From positions 1-64,000 of the forward strand of contig CAWEZE010000029.1 of the NCBI GenBank assembly GCA_963813485.1: a stretch of DNA of 64,000 bases, read 5' to 3'. The stretch's first letter is position 1. Each line of letters opens with the position of its first letter. The stretch is from DASQUK01 sp963813485 (lineage in GTDB: Bacteria > Actinomycetota > Acidimicrobiia > Acidimicrobiales > VFJN01). Below the pieces are notes generated by a model that saw nothing but the letters and a program-made list of their open reading frames with translations, ran no database searches and was not told the DNA's origin. A program made the translations under genes and the position numbers. Positions 53,086 through 63,041 of the stretch are shown in pieces.

Positions 53086-54799
53086 TCAGGCTTCGGTGAT
53101 GGCGCCGCGCTCCGCGCCCGAGGCGAGGCGCGGCGTACTTGGCGAGGACCCCAGACGTGTAGCGAGGCTCGGGGAGCTTCCATGCGGCGCGGCGGCGCGC
53201 CAGCTCGGCGGTGTCCACGGCCAGGTCGATCGCCTTGGAGGGGACGTCGACGACGATGCGGTCGCCGTCGGCGACCAGCGCGATGGGACCGCCCTCGGTG
53301 GCCTCGGGGGCCACGTGGCCGACGCAGAACCCGTGGGTGCCGCCGGAGAAGCGGCCGTCGGTCACGAGGGCGCAGTCGCTCCCGCGGCCCGCGCCCTTCA
53401 TGGCACCGGTGACCGCCAGCATCTCGCGCATCCCCGGGCCGCCCTTGGGCCCCTCGTAGCGGATGACCACCACCGTGCCCGGCTCGATCGAACCGGCCAG
53501 GATGGCGTCCATCGCCCCGTCCTCGCCGTCGAACACCCGGGCGATGCCCTCGAACCGGTCGGTGGTGATGCCGGCCACCTTGACCACGGCCCCCTTGGGA
53601 GCCAGCGAGCCGGTGAGCACGGCGATGCCGCCGATCGCGTGGATGGGGTCGCCGAGGGGATGGATCACGTCGCCGTCGGGCCCGGGCGGATCGACCTCCG
53701 CCAGGTTCTCTGCCATCGTGCGGCCAGTGACCGTGAGGCAGTCGCCGTCCAGTAGCCCGGCCTCCAGCAAGTGCCGCATCACCACCGGCACGCCCCCGAT
53801 CCGATCGACGTCGGTCATGTGGTACCGACCGGCGGGTTTGGTGTCGGCGATGTGCGGCACCCGGGCCGCCACCCGGTTGAAGTCGTCGAGCGCCAGGTCC
53901 ACGCGCGCCTCGGCGGCGATGGCGAGCAGGTGGAGCACTGCGTTGGTGGATCCGCCCAGCGCCATCACTACGGCGATGGCGTTCTCGAACGCCTGCTTCG
54001 TCAGGATCTGGCGGGGACGGATGCCGGCCTCCAGCAGCCGCACCACCGCCTGGCCCGACGCGTACGCCACGTCGTCGCGGCGGCGGTCGACGGCGGGCGC
54101 CGAAGCCGAGCCCGGCAGCGACATCCCCAGGGCCTCTGCCACCGACGCCATCGTGTTCGCGGTGAACATGCCGGCGCACGACCCCTCGGTGGGGCAGGCG
54201 TTGCGCTCGATGGCCTCGAGGCCGGCAGCATCGAGGCTGCCGACGGCGTGCGCACCCACGGCCTCGAACACGCTGATGATGTCGAGCGCCTGCCCGTTGT
54301 GATGGCCGGGCAGGATCGACCCGCCGTAGACGAACACCGACGGCACATTGAGCCGGGCCGCCCCCATGAGCATGCCGGGCAGCGACTTGTCGCATCCGGC
54401 GAACGTGACCAGCGCGTCCAGCCGCTCGGCGTGCATCACCGTCTCGACCGAGTCGGCGATGACCTCCCGCGAGACAAGCGATGCCCGCATCCCCTCGTGG
54501 CCCATCGAGATGCCGTCGGACACGGCGATGGTCGTGAACTCGATGGGGAACCCACCGGCTGCCCGCACCCCCTCCTTGGACCGCTTGGCCAGCCGGTCGA
54601 GCGGCATGTTGCAGGGCGTGACCTCGTTCCACGAGGAGCAGACGCCCACCTGCGGCTTGTCCCAGTCGTCGTCGGTCATGCCGATGGCCCGCAGCATGGC
54701 CCTGGCCGGCGCCCGCTCGAACCCGTCGGTGACCTCCCGGCTGCGGTGCTTGATGTCGACGCGGGACTCGCTCTCTCGCCCTCCGGGACGCTCGCTCAT
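53086..54799 (-). CDS. ilvD: dihydroxy-acid dehydratase, frameshift near the 3' end
   Basis: About 570-residue Fe-S dehydratase; third common step of Ile/Val synthesis. Cluster ligands are in AGCDKSLPGMLM and CPTEGSCAGMFTANTM; SDGRFSGGTHGFCVGHVAPEA is typical. The conserved end appears only after one base is removed near 53127: LAKYA then LASGAERGAITEA and TGA at 53086. As it stands the frame runs on to 52892 through the VOC gene. In a gene this conserved a sequencing error is the likelier cause. TACTCT (54807-54812) is seven bases before the ATG. Confidence 0.93.
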
Positions 54800-54843
54800 G
54801 GGGCGAAGAGTAGGCCCGTGGTCATGGCGGGCCGCCAGTTACC

Positions 54844-56396
54844 TCACGACGTCACGACGCCGGCGCGCATCTCGGCGGCACTCACCCCACGGGTGGACTC
54901 GATGATGCGGATCGTGGCCCGGGTGAGCGGCACCAGGTTGCCGCGATCGATCTTGTCGAGCGTGTCCATGGCGTCGAACAGGTAGAAGGGCGCGGTCAGG
55001 AAGTTCATCACCGGCACACCCTCGCGGTGGTAGAACGCACCGTCGGTCGGCGGCTGTTCGCCGAACGCGTCGGGCGCGAGGATCATCGACCGGCCGAGCT
55101 CCTCGGTCTCGAGGGCGTCGGCGACGGCCGCCTCCAGCGAAGGGATGCGGGTCGTGAAGAACCACCGCGGCACTGGCTGTCCGGTCGGAACGACGTCGCC
55201 GTCCCGCTCGGCGAACTCGAGCGCGGCGTGCTCGAGGTGGACCTCCAGCACCACCTGCGCCAGCTCGGCCCGGTGCGTCTCGATGTACCCGCGCAGGCCG
55301 GCGCCACCCGACATGTGGCCGCCCTGCAGCAGGAACACGAGCCGGTGCGGCCGGCGCTCGACCGGCTGGGCGGCCCAGTAGGTGGCCTGCGCCAGCACGA
55401 GGGAGATGCCGCTGCCGTCCTCGACCGCCGACGCCCAGGGTCCGTCGTGGTGGGAGCCGATCATGACCGTCTCGTCGTCGGCACCGTCCAGCTCGCCCAC
55501 CACGTTGTGCGACTCGACCTCCTCCCGCTCGGAGGTGACGGTCAGCCGTAGCCGCACCGGGCCGCGAGCCAGCTGGTCGCGCAGCCAGGCCCCGTCGGTG
55601 CCGTTCACCCACACGCCGGGAATCGGCCGCGCGATGGCGTCGTAGGGCACGAAGTAGTCGAACGAGTTGCCCGGGTAGTCGGTGAGGGTGCCGATGAACG
55701 CCGCCGCGCCGGCATCGATCGACGGCTCCATGACCTCCTGGAACTGGGCACCGAACGGCACGATGTGCTGTGCGCCGGTCAGGCTGCCGTCGGGATCGAC
55801 GATCCGACCTGCGGGGTCGGCCGGTGCGCTGCCGGCCGTGGCCAGCAGGTCCGCGGGAATGCGGATCAGTGGCATGTCGAACAGCGACGCCTTGTCCCGC
55901 ACGCTGCCGGGACTGGCCGGGTCGAAGGCGGACACCTCGGCCTCGAGCCCTTCGACCGGGGCCGAGAACGGCACGGGGAAGCAGTCGATGTTGGTCGTCT
56001 CGCCGTCGGGGCCGATGACCTCGAGCGACCAGTCCGTCGGCTCCCAGCGGGTGACGGTGATGGGCTCCAGCCTGACGTTGTCGAGCCCGATGCTGCGGAA
56101 CCGGTCGGCGATCCATCCCTCGGCCCATTCGTCGGCCGGATAGCCGGGCCGCCGGATCCCCTGGTCGAAGACCTCGCTGATCCAGCCGAAGATCGTCCCC
56201 TCGGTGGGCACGTCGCTCAGGTTCACCACGCCGTCGGCTGACATCTCGTCCCTCTTTGGGTCATCGGTTGCGTCGTCGCTGCCGGGGTCGCCGTCGGACG
56301 ACGAGCAGGCGGCGCCCCCGAGGACCACGGCGCCGGCCGTGGCGCCGGAGCGGATCAGGAACGCGCGGCGCGTCCAATTCGTGGCCATCCGTCGCA
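54844..56396 (-). CDS. M28-family zinc peptidase, Tat-type lipoprotein
   Basis: About 517 residues. The N-terminus has TRRAFLIRSGATAGAVVLGG followed by AACSSS: a twin-arginine signal ending in a lipobox, so it is exported folded and lipid-anchored. A PA-like domain (IRIPADLLATAG to GAAAFIGTL) precedes the M28 core with GSHHDGPWASAVEDGSG (first zinc ligands) and LEVHLEHAALEF (Glu). It likely trims peptides outside the cell. Start: ATG 56396 (ten bases after a TAGTGT hexamer) or ATG 56387. Confidence 0.85.
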
Positions 56397-56418
56397 TGGG
56401 CGTCGGCACACTAGCGGG

Positions 56419-56973
56419 GTGGCCCGCAGCCAGACGCTTTGGCGCCGGCCGCCGGCCCGCAGCCCGCTCGACCGGGAGATCGCCCGGTTGGCCGTTCCGG
56501 CGTTCGGCGCGCTCATCGCCGAACCCCTCTACGTCCTCACCGACACCGCCGTCGTCGGCCACCTGGGCACCCCTCAGTTGGCCGGGCTGGCGGTGGCCTC
56601 GACCGTGCTGCTGACGCTGTATACCGTCTTCATCTTCCTGGCCTACGGGACCACCGCGGCCGTGAGCAGGCTGCTGGGGGCGGGCGACGAGCGGGAGGCG
56701 GCCCACCAGGCGGTCCAGTCGATGTGGCTGGCGCTGCTCATCGCTGGCGTGTTGCCCCTGATGGGAGGGGGGGCCGGCGACATGAGGTTCCTGGCGTGGG
56801 CGATGATCATCGCCGCGGCCGTGTTCATCCCGGCGGCGTTGCTGGTGCTCGCCCTCGACGCCGGCATCGGCTGGCTATGGGCCTCGCTGGGACTGCTGAT
56901 GGCGACGAGGGCATCGATGCTGCTGGCTCGGTTCACCTCTGACCGCTGGATCGTTCTCGGTGCGCGCCGCTGA
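56419..56973 (+). pseudogene. MATE-family efflux protein with internal deletion
   Basis: 184 residues against about 440 in the family. The first 110 match the start of a DinF-type MATE transporter (REIARLAVPAFGALIAEPLY, LTDTAVVGHLG, FLAYGTTAAVSRLLGAGD), and the last 60 match its end (RFLAWAMIIAAAVFIPAAL, then DAGIGWLWASLGLLMATRA). They meet at PLMGGGAGDMRFL, so about 250 middle residues are gone while the frame is kept. It cannot form the two six-helix bundles. It may be a true deletion or an assembly join in a G-rich tract. Confidence 0.78.
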
Positions 56974-57032
56974 CGGGGACGCGCTCGCACCCGCAGGTCT
57001 AAATTCCGGGGATCACCGACTCGGGGGTGACC

Positions 57033-58130
57033 ATGACCACGCTTTTGATGATCGGCACGCGCAAGGGGCTCTTCCTCGCCCGCAGCGACGACCGCGTGTC
57101 CTGGTCGCTGGACGGGCCGCACTTCTCGATGAACTCCGTCTATGCCACCGCGATCGACCCCCGCCCGGCCGCCTCGAACGGATCGGTGCGCCTGCTGGCG
57201 GGTGGGGACAGCGAGCACTGGGGCCCGTCGGTGTTCCGCTCGGACGACTACGGTGCGTCCTGGCAGGAGACCGAGGGTGGCGCGATCCGCTTCCCGACCG
57301 AGACCGGCGGAGCCCTGGTGCGGACGTGGCAGCTCCGTCCCGCAGGAGCCGACCAGCCGGGCCTGGTGTGGGCCGGTGTCGAGCCCGGAGCGCTGTTCCG
57401 CTCCGACGACGGCGGCGAGACGTTCTCGCTGGTGGAGAGCCTGTGGGACCACCCGCACCGGGAGCGGTGGATGCCGGGCGGGGGCGGTCTGTGCCTGCAC
57501 ACGATCGTCCCGCATGCCACCGACCCCGATCGCATGCTCGTCGGCGTCTCGGCCGCGGGCGTGTACCGAACCGACGACGGGGGCAAGTCGTGGGAGGCCT
57601 CCAACACGGGGATCGACGCCTGGCGGGCGCCCGACCAGCACCCCGAGTTCGGCCAGTGCGTCCACAAGTTCGCCGGCCAGGCCGACCGACCTGACCAGCT
57701 GTTCCTCCAGAACCACGGGGGCGTCTACCGCAGCGACGACTTCGGGGCCACGTGGAGCGCCATCGACGAGGACCTGCCGGCCGACTTCGGCTTCCCGGTG
57801 GCCGCACACCCGCACCGGGCGGGCACTGCGTACGTCTATCCCCTGGTCAAGGACGAGCACCGGATGCCACCCGAGGACCGCTGCCGCATCTACCGCACCA
57901 CCGACGCCGGTGAGAGTTGGGAGCCGCTCGCCGCCGGGCTGCCCCACGAGCGCGTCTATGTGAGCGTGCTGCGCGACGCGCTCTGCACCGACGATGCCGA
58001 TCCCGTCGGCGTTTACTTCGGGACCCGCTCCGGTGAGGTGTTCGCCAGCGCCGACGAGGGGGCGTCGTGGACGTCGATCGTCCGCCATCTGCCCGACGTG
58101 CTGGTGGTGAGGGCGGCCGAGCTGCCGTGA
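57033..58130 (+). CDS. BNR/Asp-box beta-propeller protein (exo-alpha-sialidase-like)
   Basis: 365-residue protein with repeated Asp-box-type turns: SDDYGASWQETEGG, SDDGGETFSLVES, TDDGGKSWEAS, SDDFGATWSAI, TTDAGESWEPL and SADEGASWTSI, six blades of a sialidase-like propeller. No signal peptide is seen, so it is intracellular and probably not a sialidase. The RIP and catalytic residues of sialidases are not evident. The stop overlaps the start of the MoaD-like gene, a pairing that suggests shared function. ATG 57033 or GTG 57027. Confidence 0.85.
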   Translation: MTTLLMIGTRKGLFLARSDDRVSWSLDGPHFSMNSVYATAIDPRPAASNGSVRLLAGGDSEHWGPSVFRSDDYGASWQETEGGAIRFPTETGGALVRTWQLRPAGADQPGLVWAGVEPGALFRSDDGGETFSLVESLWDHPHRERWMPGGGGLCLHTIVPHATDPDRMLVGVSAAGVYRTDDGGKSWEASNTGIDAWRAPDQHPEFGQCVHKFAGQADRPDQLFLQNHGGVYRSDDFGATWSAIDEDLPADFGFPVAAHPHRAGTAYVYPLVKDEHRMPPEDRCRIYRTTDAGESWEPLAAGLPHERVYVSVLRDALCTDDADPVGVYFGTRSGEVFASADEGASWTSIVRHLPDVLVVRAAELP

Positions 58131-58432
58131 CCTCGGGAGGTACCGTCCATCTGCGGGTGCCGGCCAGCCTGCGGACATACACGGGAGGGAGCTCGGCGGT
58201 CGACGTCGACCTCACCGAGCTCGGCGACAAGCCGACGGTTCGAGCCCTGCTCGACCACCTCGCGGTCGCGCATCCCGACCTCGAGCGCCGGATACGCGAC
58301 GAGCAAGGGCGCCTCCGCCGCCACGTCAACCTGTTCCTGGGGAACGACAACGTCCGCGACCTGTCCGAGCAGGACACGACGCTGGCCGCCGGGGTCGAGG
58401 TGGCGGTCATGCCGGCGGTGTCCGGCGGCTGA
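58127..58432 (+). CDS. MoaD/ThiS-family ubiquitin-like protein
   Basis: 101-residue beta-grasp protein: VHLRVPASLRTYTGGSSAV, LRRHVNLFLGNDNVRDL, VEVAVMPAVSGG. It ends in the Gly-Gly that MoaD and ThiS need for adenylation and thiocarboxylation. It may serve as sulfur carrier for molybdopterin synthesis (useful for the CO dehydrogenase) or as a protein modifier. GTG 58127 overlaps the propeller gene stop. Confidence 0.85.
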   Translation: MTSGGTVHLRVPASLRTYTGGSSAVDVDLTELGDKPTVRALLDHLAVAHPDLERRIRDEQGRLRRHVNLFLGNDNVRDLSEQDTTLAAGVEVAVMPAVSGG

Positions 58433-58444
58433 TCGGGCGGCGCC

Positions 58445-59716
58445 TCAGAAGTCGGTCGAGCAGTACGGCGCCCGGTCGGGCCGGAACATGCCGTCGGCGC
58501 GCGTCGCCGCCCCCGGCGTGCGCTCGTCGACCAGGCCCGCCCGCCAGAGCGTGGACCAGGACACGCCGCCCAGCACCAGGCTGCCCAGATCGGCGACGCC
58601 AACCACCAAGTCGGGCTCCGCATCGCTGCGCCGGCAGGCGGCACCCTCCCGACCGCCCTCGAGCCGGAACCGCCCGCCCAGTGCCGGGCGGACCGGATCG
58701 ATCACCTCCAGCACGCATGCGCCCTCGGCGGCGTAGCGCCGGCCGGCCAGGCAGGCCGCGACGTCGAACGGCCTCAACCACAGGTGATCGACCTCTCGCG
58801 TCACCTGCAGGGCCCGGGGATTGGCGAGGCGCCAGCGGAACGGCAGGTCGAGTGGCGCCGCGGCCCATCCGACCGTGGCGACCAGATCGACGCCCAGGAC
58901 GAACCGCAGCAGCGCAGCCACGATGCCGTCGTCGACTGCCGCGATGGACTCGACGCTCAGCTCGTGGGGGAGGGGTCGCCCGCTCCCCCATCCCTGCTTG
59001 ACCCGGTAGGTGACGAACCCGTCGGGAACCCCGGCGGCGTCGTCGTGCACCGCGACGAAGCGGGCGCTGGCCCCGTCACGGTCCTCCTCGAAGTCGAGTG
59101 CCAGCATCTCCCACCAGGCGGCGGGCCGCCGCACCTCGCCCGGCATGTGGGTCCAGTACCGCTCCCACACCGCCGGCAGCACCGGACGGGCCTCGGCGTC
59201 GGACATCAAGCGCATGCGGCTCCCGCCGTGGGCGGCCGCGGTCGGGTCGCCTCGGTCCCCGGTCAGCGGCTCGATCTCGGCGCCGCCGGACCGGTCGATC
59301 GACAACGACTGGAGCCGCGTGGCCACGCCGTACCCGAAGCGCCGGTAGATGCCGCCCTCACTGGCCGTCAACCCCGCGATCGGTTCGCCCCGGTCGAGCG
59401 CCTGGTCGTGCACGGCCTCCATGAGCGTGCGCAGGATCCCCCGCCGCCGGTAGGCCGGCGACACGCCCACCTCGGTCACGCCGGCGAGGGGCAACGTCCC
59501 ACCACCGGGTAGCGCCAGGGCCATCGAGAAGCTGGCCGCAGTGCCGGCGAGCACCTCGCCGTCGTCGACCACGAACACCCGGTCCGGCTCGGTCACCAGC
59601 CCGGCCTGCTTGCGGTAGTTCTCGGTTGCCCGCGGGCCCACGGCGAACGCCAGCGCCGTGAGGTCGATGGTCGCCTGCAGCTCGCCGGGCTCGATCAGCC
59701 TCGCCTTCCAGGTCAC
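58445..59716 (-). CDS. Eis-family GNAT acetyltransferase
   Basis: 423 residues, tripartite as in Mycobacterium Eis: an N-terminal GNAT domain with LAGVTEVGVSPAYRRRGILRTLM (acetyl-CoA loop), a second GNAT-like domain, and a C-terminal SCP2-like domain whose last residues APYCSTDF supply the terminal carboxylate used as catalytic base. It acetylates amines of broad type. It converges with the MoaD-like gene. Confidence 0.88.
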   Translation of the reverse strand: MTWKARLIEPGELQATIDLTALAFAVGPRATENYRKQAGLVTEPDRVFVVDDGEVLAGTAASFSMALALPGGGTLPLAGVTEVGVSPAYRRRGILRTLMEAVHDQALDRGEPIAGLTASEGGIYRRFGYGVATRLQSLSIDRSGGAEIEPLTGDRGDPTAAAHGGSRMRLMSDAEARPVLPAVWERYWTHMPGEVRRPAAWWEMLALDFEEDRDGASARFVAVHDDAAGVPDGFVTYRVKQGWGSGRPLPHELSVESIAAVDDGIVAALLRFVLGVDLVATVGWAAAPLDLPFRWRLANPRALQVTREVDHLWLRPFDVAACLAGRRYAAEGACVLEVIDPVRPALGGRFRLEGGREGAACRRSDAEPDLVVGVADLGSLVLGGVSWSTLWRAGLVDERTPGAATRADGMFRPDRAPYCSTDF

Positions 59717-59800
59717 GACCGACCACCTCTCACCCGATCGCGAACTGGTCGTAGCCGTGCGGCAGATGACCGTCGAGCTACGACCAGAATGACATGCGGT

Positions 59801-61243
59801 TCATGCGCCAGCTTCCGCACGCCGGCGCAGCAGGGCCGTCACGGCCTTGCCGTCCGCCCGGCGATCGGTGGCCTCCATGACCTCACCGACGAAGAAGCCG
59901 ATGAGCTTGGCCTCCCCCTCCAGGAAGCGCGTCCACTGGTCCGGATTGGCGGCCACCACCCTGTCCACCGCGGCGGCCAGTTCGTCCGCGTCCATGGCCT
60001 CGTAGCCCTTCGCCTTGGCGATGGCGGCGGGATCGTCGCCGCTGGCAACCATCTCGGCCAGCACGTCCTTGGCCTGGGTGGCGGTGAGCTCGCCCGCGGT
60101 CTCCATGGAGACCAGCGCGGCCAGGCTGGCGGGGTCCAATGCCTCGGCTCCCTCGACGGCCAGGTTGTGCTCCACGTGGGTGAGCACCCGCGCCGGGTCA
60201 CCGCCGGCCGCGATCGCCGCGAGGGCCAGGCCGTCGAGTCGGCGCTCGACGGCGATGGCGACGGCGGCGACATTCGACGCCACCCCGGAGGCGTCGGCCA
60301 GCGCGGAGCGGCGCTCGGCGGGCAGGACGGGGAGCTCGGCGTCGACGCGCGCGATCCACTCGTCGCCGGGGTCGAGCGGGACGAGGTCGGGCTCCGGGAA
60401 GTAGCGGTAGTCCTCCGCCTCCTCCTTGATTCGCAGCGTGCCGGTCCGGCCCTCGTCCTCGTTCCAGTGGCGGGTCTCCTGCCGCACGGCCTCACCGGAC
60501 TCGATGAGACCGACCTGGCGTCGGGCCTCGTACTCAATGGCCCGACCCAGGGACCGCAGCGAGTTGAGGTTCTTGATCTCGCAGCGGGTGCCGAACGGAT
60601 CGCCGGGGCGGTGGACGGAGACGTTGGCGTCGACCCGCAGCGACCCTTCCTCCATCTTGGCGTCGGACACGCCGGTGGCGAGCAGGATGGCCCGTAGCTC
60701 GGACACGTAGGCCCGGGCGTCGTCGGCCGAGCGCAGGTCGGGCTTGGACACGATCTCGAGCAGCGGGACGCCGGCCCGGTTGTAGTCGACGAGGCTGTAG
60801 CCGGCGTCGTGGATGCGACCTCCGCCGCCGACGTGGGTGGACTTGCCGGTGTCCTCCTCGATGTGCGCCCGCTCGATCCCCACCATCGATCCGGATTGCG
60901 GTAGCTCCAGCCGGCCCTCGACGTTGATGGGCAGGTCGTACTGGCTGATCTGGTAGTTCTTGGGCATGTCCGGATAGAAGTAGTTCTTCCGGGCGAAGAC
61001 CGACCTGCGCACCTCGCAGTGCAGCGCGCGACCGAGGCGCATCGCCAGTGTGACCGCCTGCTCGTTGAGGACCGGCAACGAGCCGGGCAGGCCGAGACAC
61101 ACGGGGCACACGTTGGTGTTGGGCTCGTCGCCGAAGCGGTTGGGGCACCCGCAGAACAGCTTGGTCCGGGTGGCCAGCTCGGCGTGGACCTCGAGCCCGA
61201 TGATGGTCTCCCACTCGGTGGCGGTGGTGCTGGTGGTGCTCAC
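59801..61243 (-). CDS. gatB: Asp-tRNA(Asn)/Glu-tRNA(Gln) amidotransferase subunit B
   Basis: 480-residue GatB: GLEVHAELATRTKLFCGCPN with CPVCLGLPGSLP (the four zinc-site Cys), ARKNYFYPDMPKNYQISQYD, EEDTGKSTH and a C-terminal tRNA-binding helical/YqeY domain. It activates the mischarged tRNA with ATP. GTG 61243 overlaps the gatA stop. Confidence 0.96.
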   Translation of the reverse strand: MSTTSTTATEWETIIGLEVHAELATRTKLFCGCPNRFGDEPNTNVCPVCLGLPGSLPVLNEQAVTLAMRLGRALHCEVRRSVFARKNYFYPDMPKNYQISQYDLPINVEGRLELPQSGSMVGIERAHIEEDTGKSTHVGGGGRIHDAGYSLVDYNRAGVPLLEIVSKPDLRSADDARAYVSELRAILLATGVSDAKMEEGSLRVDANVSVHRPGDPFGTRCEIKNLNSLRSLGRAIEYEARRQVGLIESGEAVRQETRHWNEDEGRTGTLRIKEEAEDYRYFPEPDLVPLDPGDEWIARVDAELPVLPAERRSALADASGVASNVAAVAIAVERRLDGLALAAIAAGGDPARVLTHVEHNLAVEGAEALDPASLAALVSMETAGELTATQAKDVLAEMVASGDDPAAIAKAKGYEAMDADELAAAVDRVVAANPDQWTRFLEGEAKLIGFFVGEVMEATDRRADGKAVTALLRRRAEAGA

Positions 61244-62694
61244 GCCTCGGCCATCCCACGCGGCGCCGCCGCCTCGACCGCCGCCGCGGCCCGGAACATC
61301 GTCGCCTCGCCCAGCGCCGGCGCCATCACCTGCACCCCTACCGGCAGGCCGTCGTCACCGGTGCCGAAGGGGACCGAGACGGCCGGGTGTCCGGACAGGT
61401 TCGAGGGAATCGTGCACACGTCGTTCAGGTACATGGTCAGCGGGTCGGCCGTCTTGGCCCCGAACGGGAACGCGGTGGACGGCGCGGTGGGTCCGACGAG
61501 CACGTCGAAGCGCTCGTAGGCCGCGTCCAGGTCACGGATGATGAGCGTGCGCACGCGCTGCGCCTTGCCGTAGAAGGCGTCGTAGTAGCCCGCCGACAGC
61601 GCGTAGGTGCCGAGCATGATGCGCCGCTCCACCTCGGCGCCGAACCCCGCCGTCCGGGTGCGGTCGTACATCTCGCCGGTCGTGGGCGCGTCCACCCGCA
61701 GCCCGAAGCGCACCCCGTCGTAACGGGCCAGGTTGCTCGACGCCTCGGCCGGGTTGATGAGGTAATAGGCCGTCAGGCCGTAGACGACGGCCGGCACGGA
61801 GACCTCGTCGACCTTGGCCCCCGCCTCCTCCAAGGCGTCGATCGCCTGGCGCACCCGGGCCATCACGTCGGGCTGGATGCCCTCGGCCTCACACAGCTCG
61901 GTCACCACGCCCACCCGCAGTCCTGCGACACCCTCGCCGAGGGCGGCAGCCACATCCGGCACGGACTCGGGGATCGACGTGGCGTCGAGCGGATCTTGCC
62001 CCGCGATGGCCTGGTAGAGCGCAGCGGCGTCGGCGACGGTGCGGCTGAGCGGTCCGATCTGGTCGAGCGAGCTGGCGAATGCCACCAGCCCGTAGCGCGA
62101 GACCCGGCCGTAGGTGGGCTTCATTCCCACGACGCCGCAGAGCGCCGCAGGTTGGCGGATCGACCCGCCGGTGTCGGAGCCGAGCCCCAGGGCCGCGAAG
62201 CCCGCGGCAACCGCGGCCGCGGAGCCGCCCGACGACCCGCCCGGAACCCTGCTCGTGTCGTGCGGGTTGCGGGTAGGGCCGAACGCGGAGTTCTCGGTGG
62301 AGCTACCCATGGCGAACTCGTCGAGGTTGGTCTTGCCGATCACGATGGCGCCGGCATCGGCCAGTCTCTCGACCACGGTGGCGTCATACGGTGGCCGCCA
62401 CCCCTCGAGGATCCGAGACGAGCAGGTGGTGGGGATGCCGGAGGTGCAGATGTTGTCCTTGAGGGCGATCGGCACGCCCGCCAGCGGGCCCGGATCCTCC
62501 CCCGCCGCCACCCGACGGTCGACGGCGAGAGCCGCCCGACGGGCCTCGTCGGCCAGCACCAGGTTGAAGGCGTGGATCTCGCCGTCACCGGCCTCGATGG
62601 CGGCAAGGTGTTCTTCGACGACGTCGGCCGCCCGGCGCTCACCGGCGCGGACGGCGGCCGCGATGTCGAGGGCGGTGGCGGTCGATGCCGTCAC
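61240..62694 (-). CDS. gatA: Asp-tRNA(Asn)/Glu-tRNA(Gln) amidotransferase subunit A
   Basis: 484-residue amidase-signature protein releasing ammonia from glutamine. Catalytic triad: Lys in GVPIALKDNI, Ser in GGSSGGSAAAVAAG and the nucleophile Ser in GSDTGGSIRQPAA. GTG 62694 overlaps the gatC stop as GTGA. It is second in gatC-gatA-gatB. Confidence 0.96.
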   Translation of the reverse strand: MTASTATALDIAAAVRAGERRAADVVEEHLAAIEAGDGEIHAFNLVLADEARRAALAVDRRVAAGEDPGPLAGVPIALKDNICTSGIPTTCSSRILEGWRPPYDATVVERLADAGAIVIGKTNLDEFAMGSSTENSAFGPTRNPHDTSRVPGGSSGGSAAAVAAGFAALGLGSDTGGSIRQPAALCGVVGMKPTYGRVSRYGLVAFASSLDQIGPLSRTVADAAALYQAIAGQDPLDATSIPESVPDVAAALGEGVAGLRVGVVTELCEAEGIQPDVMARVRQAIDALEEAGAKVDEVSVPAVVYGLTAYYLINPAEASSNLARYDGVRFGLRVDAPTTGEMYDRTRTAGFGAEVERRIMLGTYALSAGYYDAFYGKAQRVRTLIIRDLDAAYERFDVLVGPTAPSTAFPFGAKTADPLTMYLNDVCTIPSNLSGHPAVSVPFGTGDDGLPVGVQVMAPALGEATMFRAAAAVEAAAPRGMAEA

Positions 62695-62990
62695 GGGGCG
62701 TCCCCCAGCACCGGTGGGACGCGGAACTGACCGTCCTCGGTGGCGGGCGCGCCGGCCAGTGCGGCCTCGCGGTCGAGGCACGGGCGCTCCTCGTCCGGGC
62801 GCACGACGTTGACGAGCGGATAGGGATGCGCGGTCGGGGGCACGTCATCCACGTCGAGCGCCTCGACGTCGCGGGCGTGGTCGAGGACCTTGCCGAGCTG
62901 CTCGGTGAACGTGTCGATCTCCTCGTCGGTGAGCAGGAGCCGGGCCAGCCGCGCCACGTGCGCGACCTCGTCGCGGGTGATCTGCGCCAT
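62691..62990 (-). CDS. gatC: Asp-tRNA(Asn)/Glu-tRNA(Gln) amidotransferase subunit C
   Basis: 99-residue GatC holding A and B together; the start MAQITRDEVAHVARLARLLL is the family opening. ATG 62990 is preferred to ATG 62999 because a TACGAT hexamer overlaps the latter and ends seven bases before the former. The first gene of gatCAB. Confidence 0.92.
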   Translation of the reverse strand: MAQITRDEVAHVARLARLLLTDEEIDTFTEQLGKVLDHARDVEALDVDDVPPTAHPYPLVNVVRPDEERPCLDREAALAGAPATEDGQFRVPPVLGDAP

Positions 62991-63024
62991 GCGGGGCATC
63001 GTAGGCGGGCCCCGTCCGAACCCG

Positions 63025-63041
63025 GCGAGGCAATACGGTCA
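63025..63041. repeat. single copy of the GAGGCAATACGGTC repeat
   Basis: GAGGCAATACGGTC recurs here, 14 of 14 bases equal to the copy near 12191. It lies in the short spacer between gatC and the esterase stop and overlaps that stop. Confidence 0.6.
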
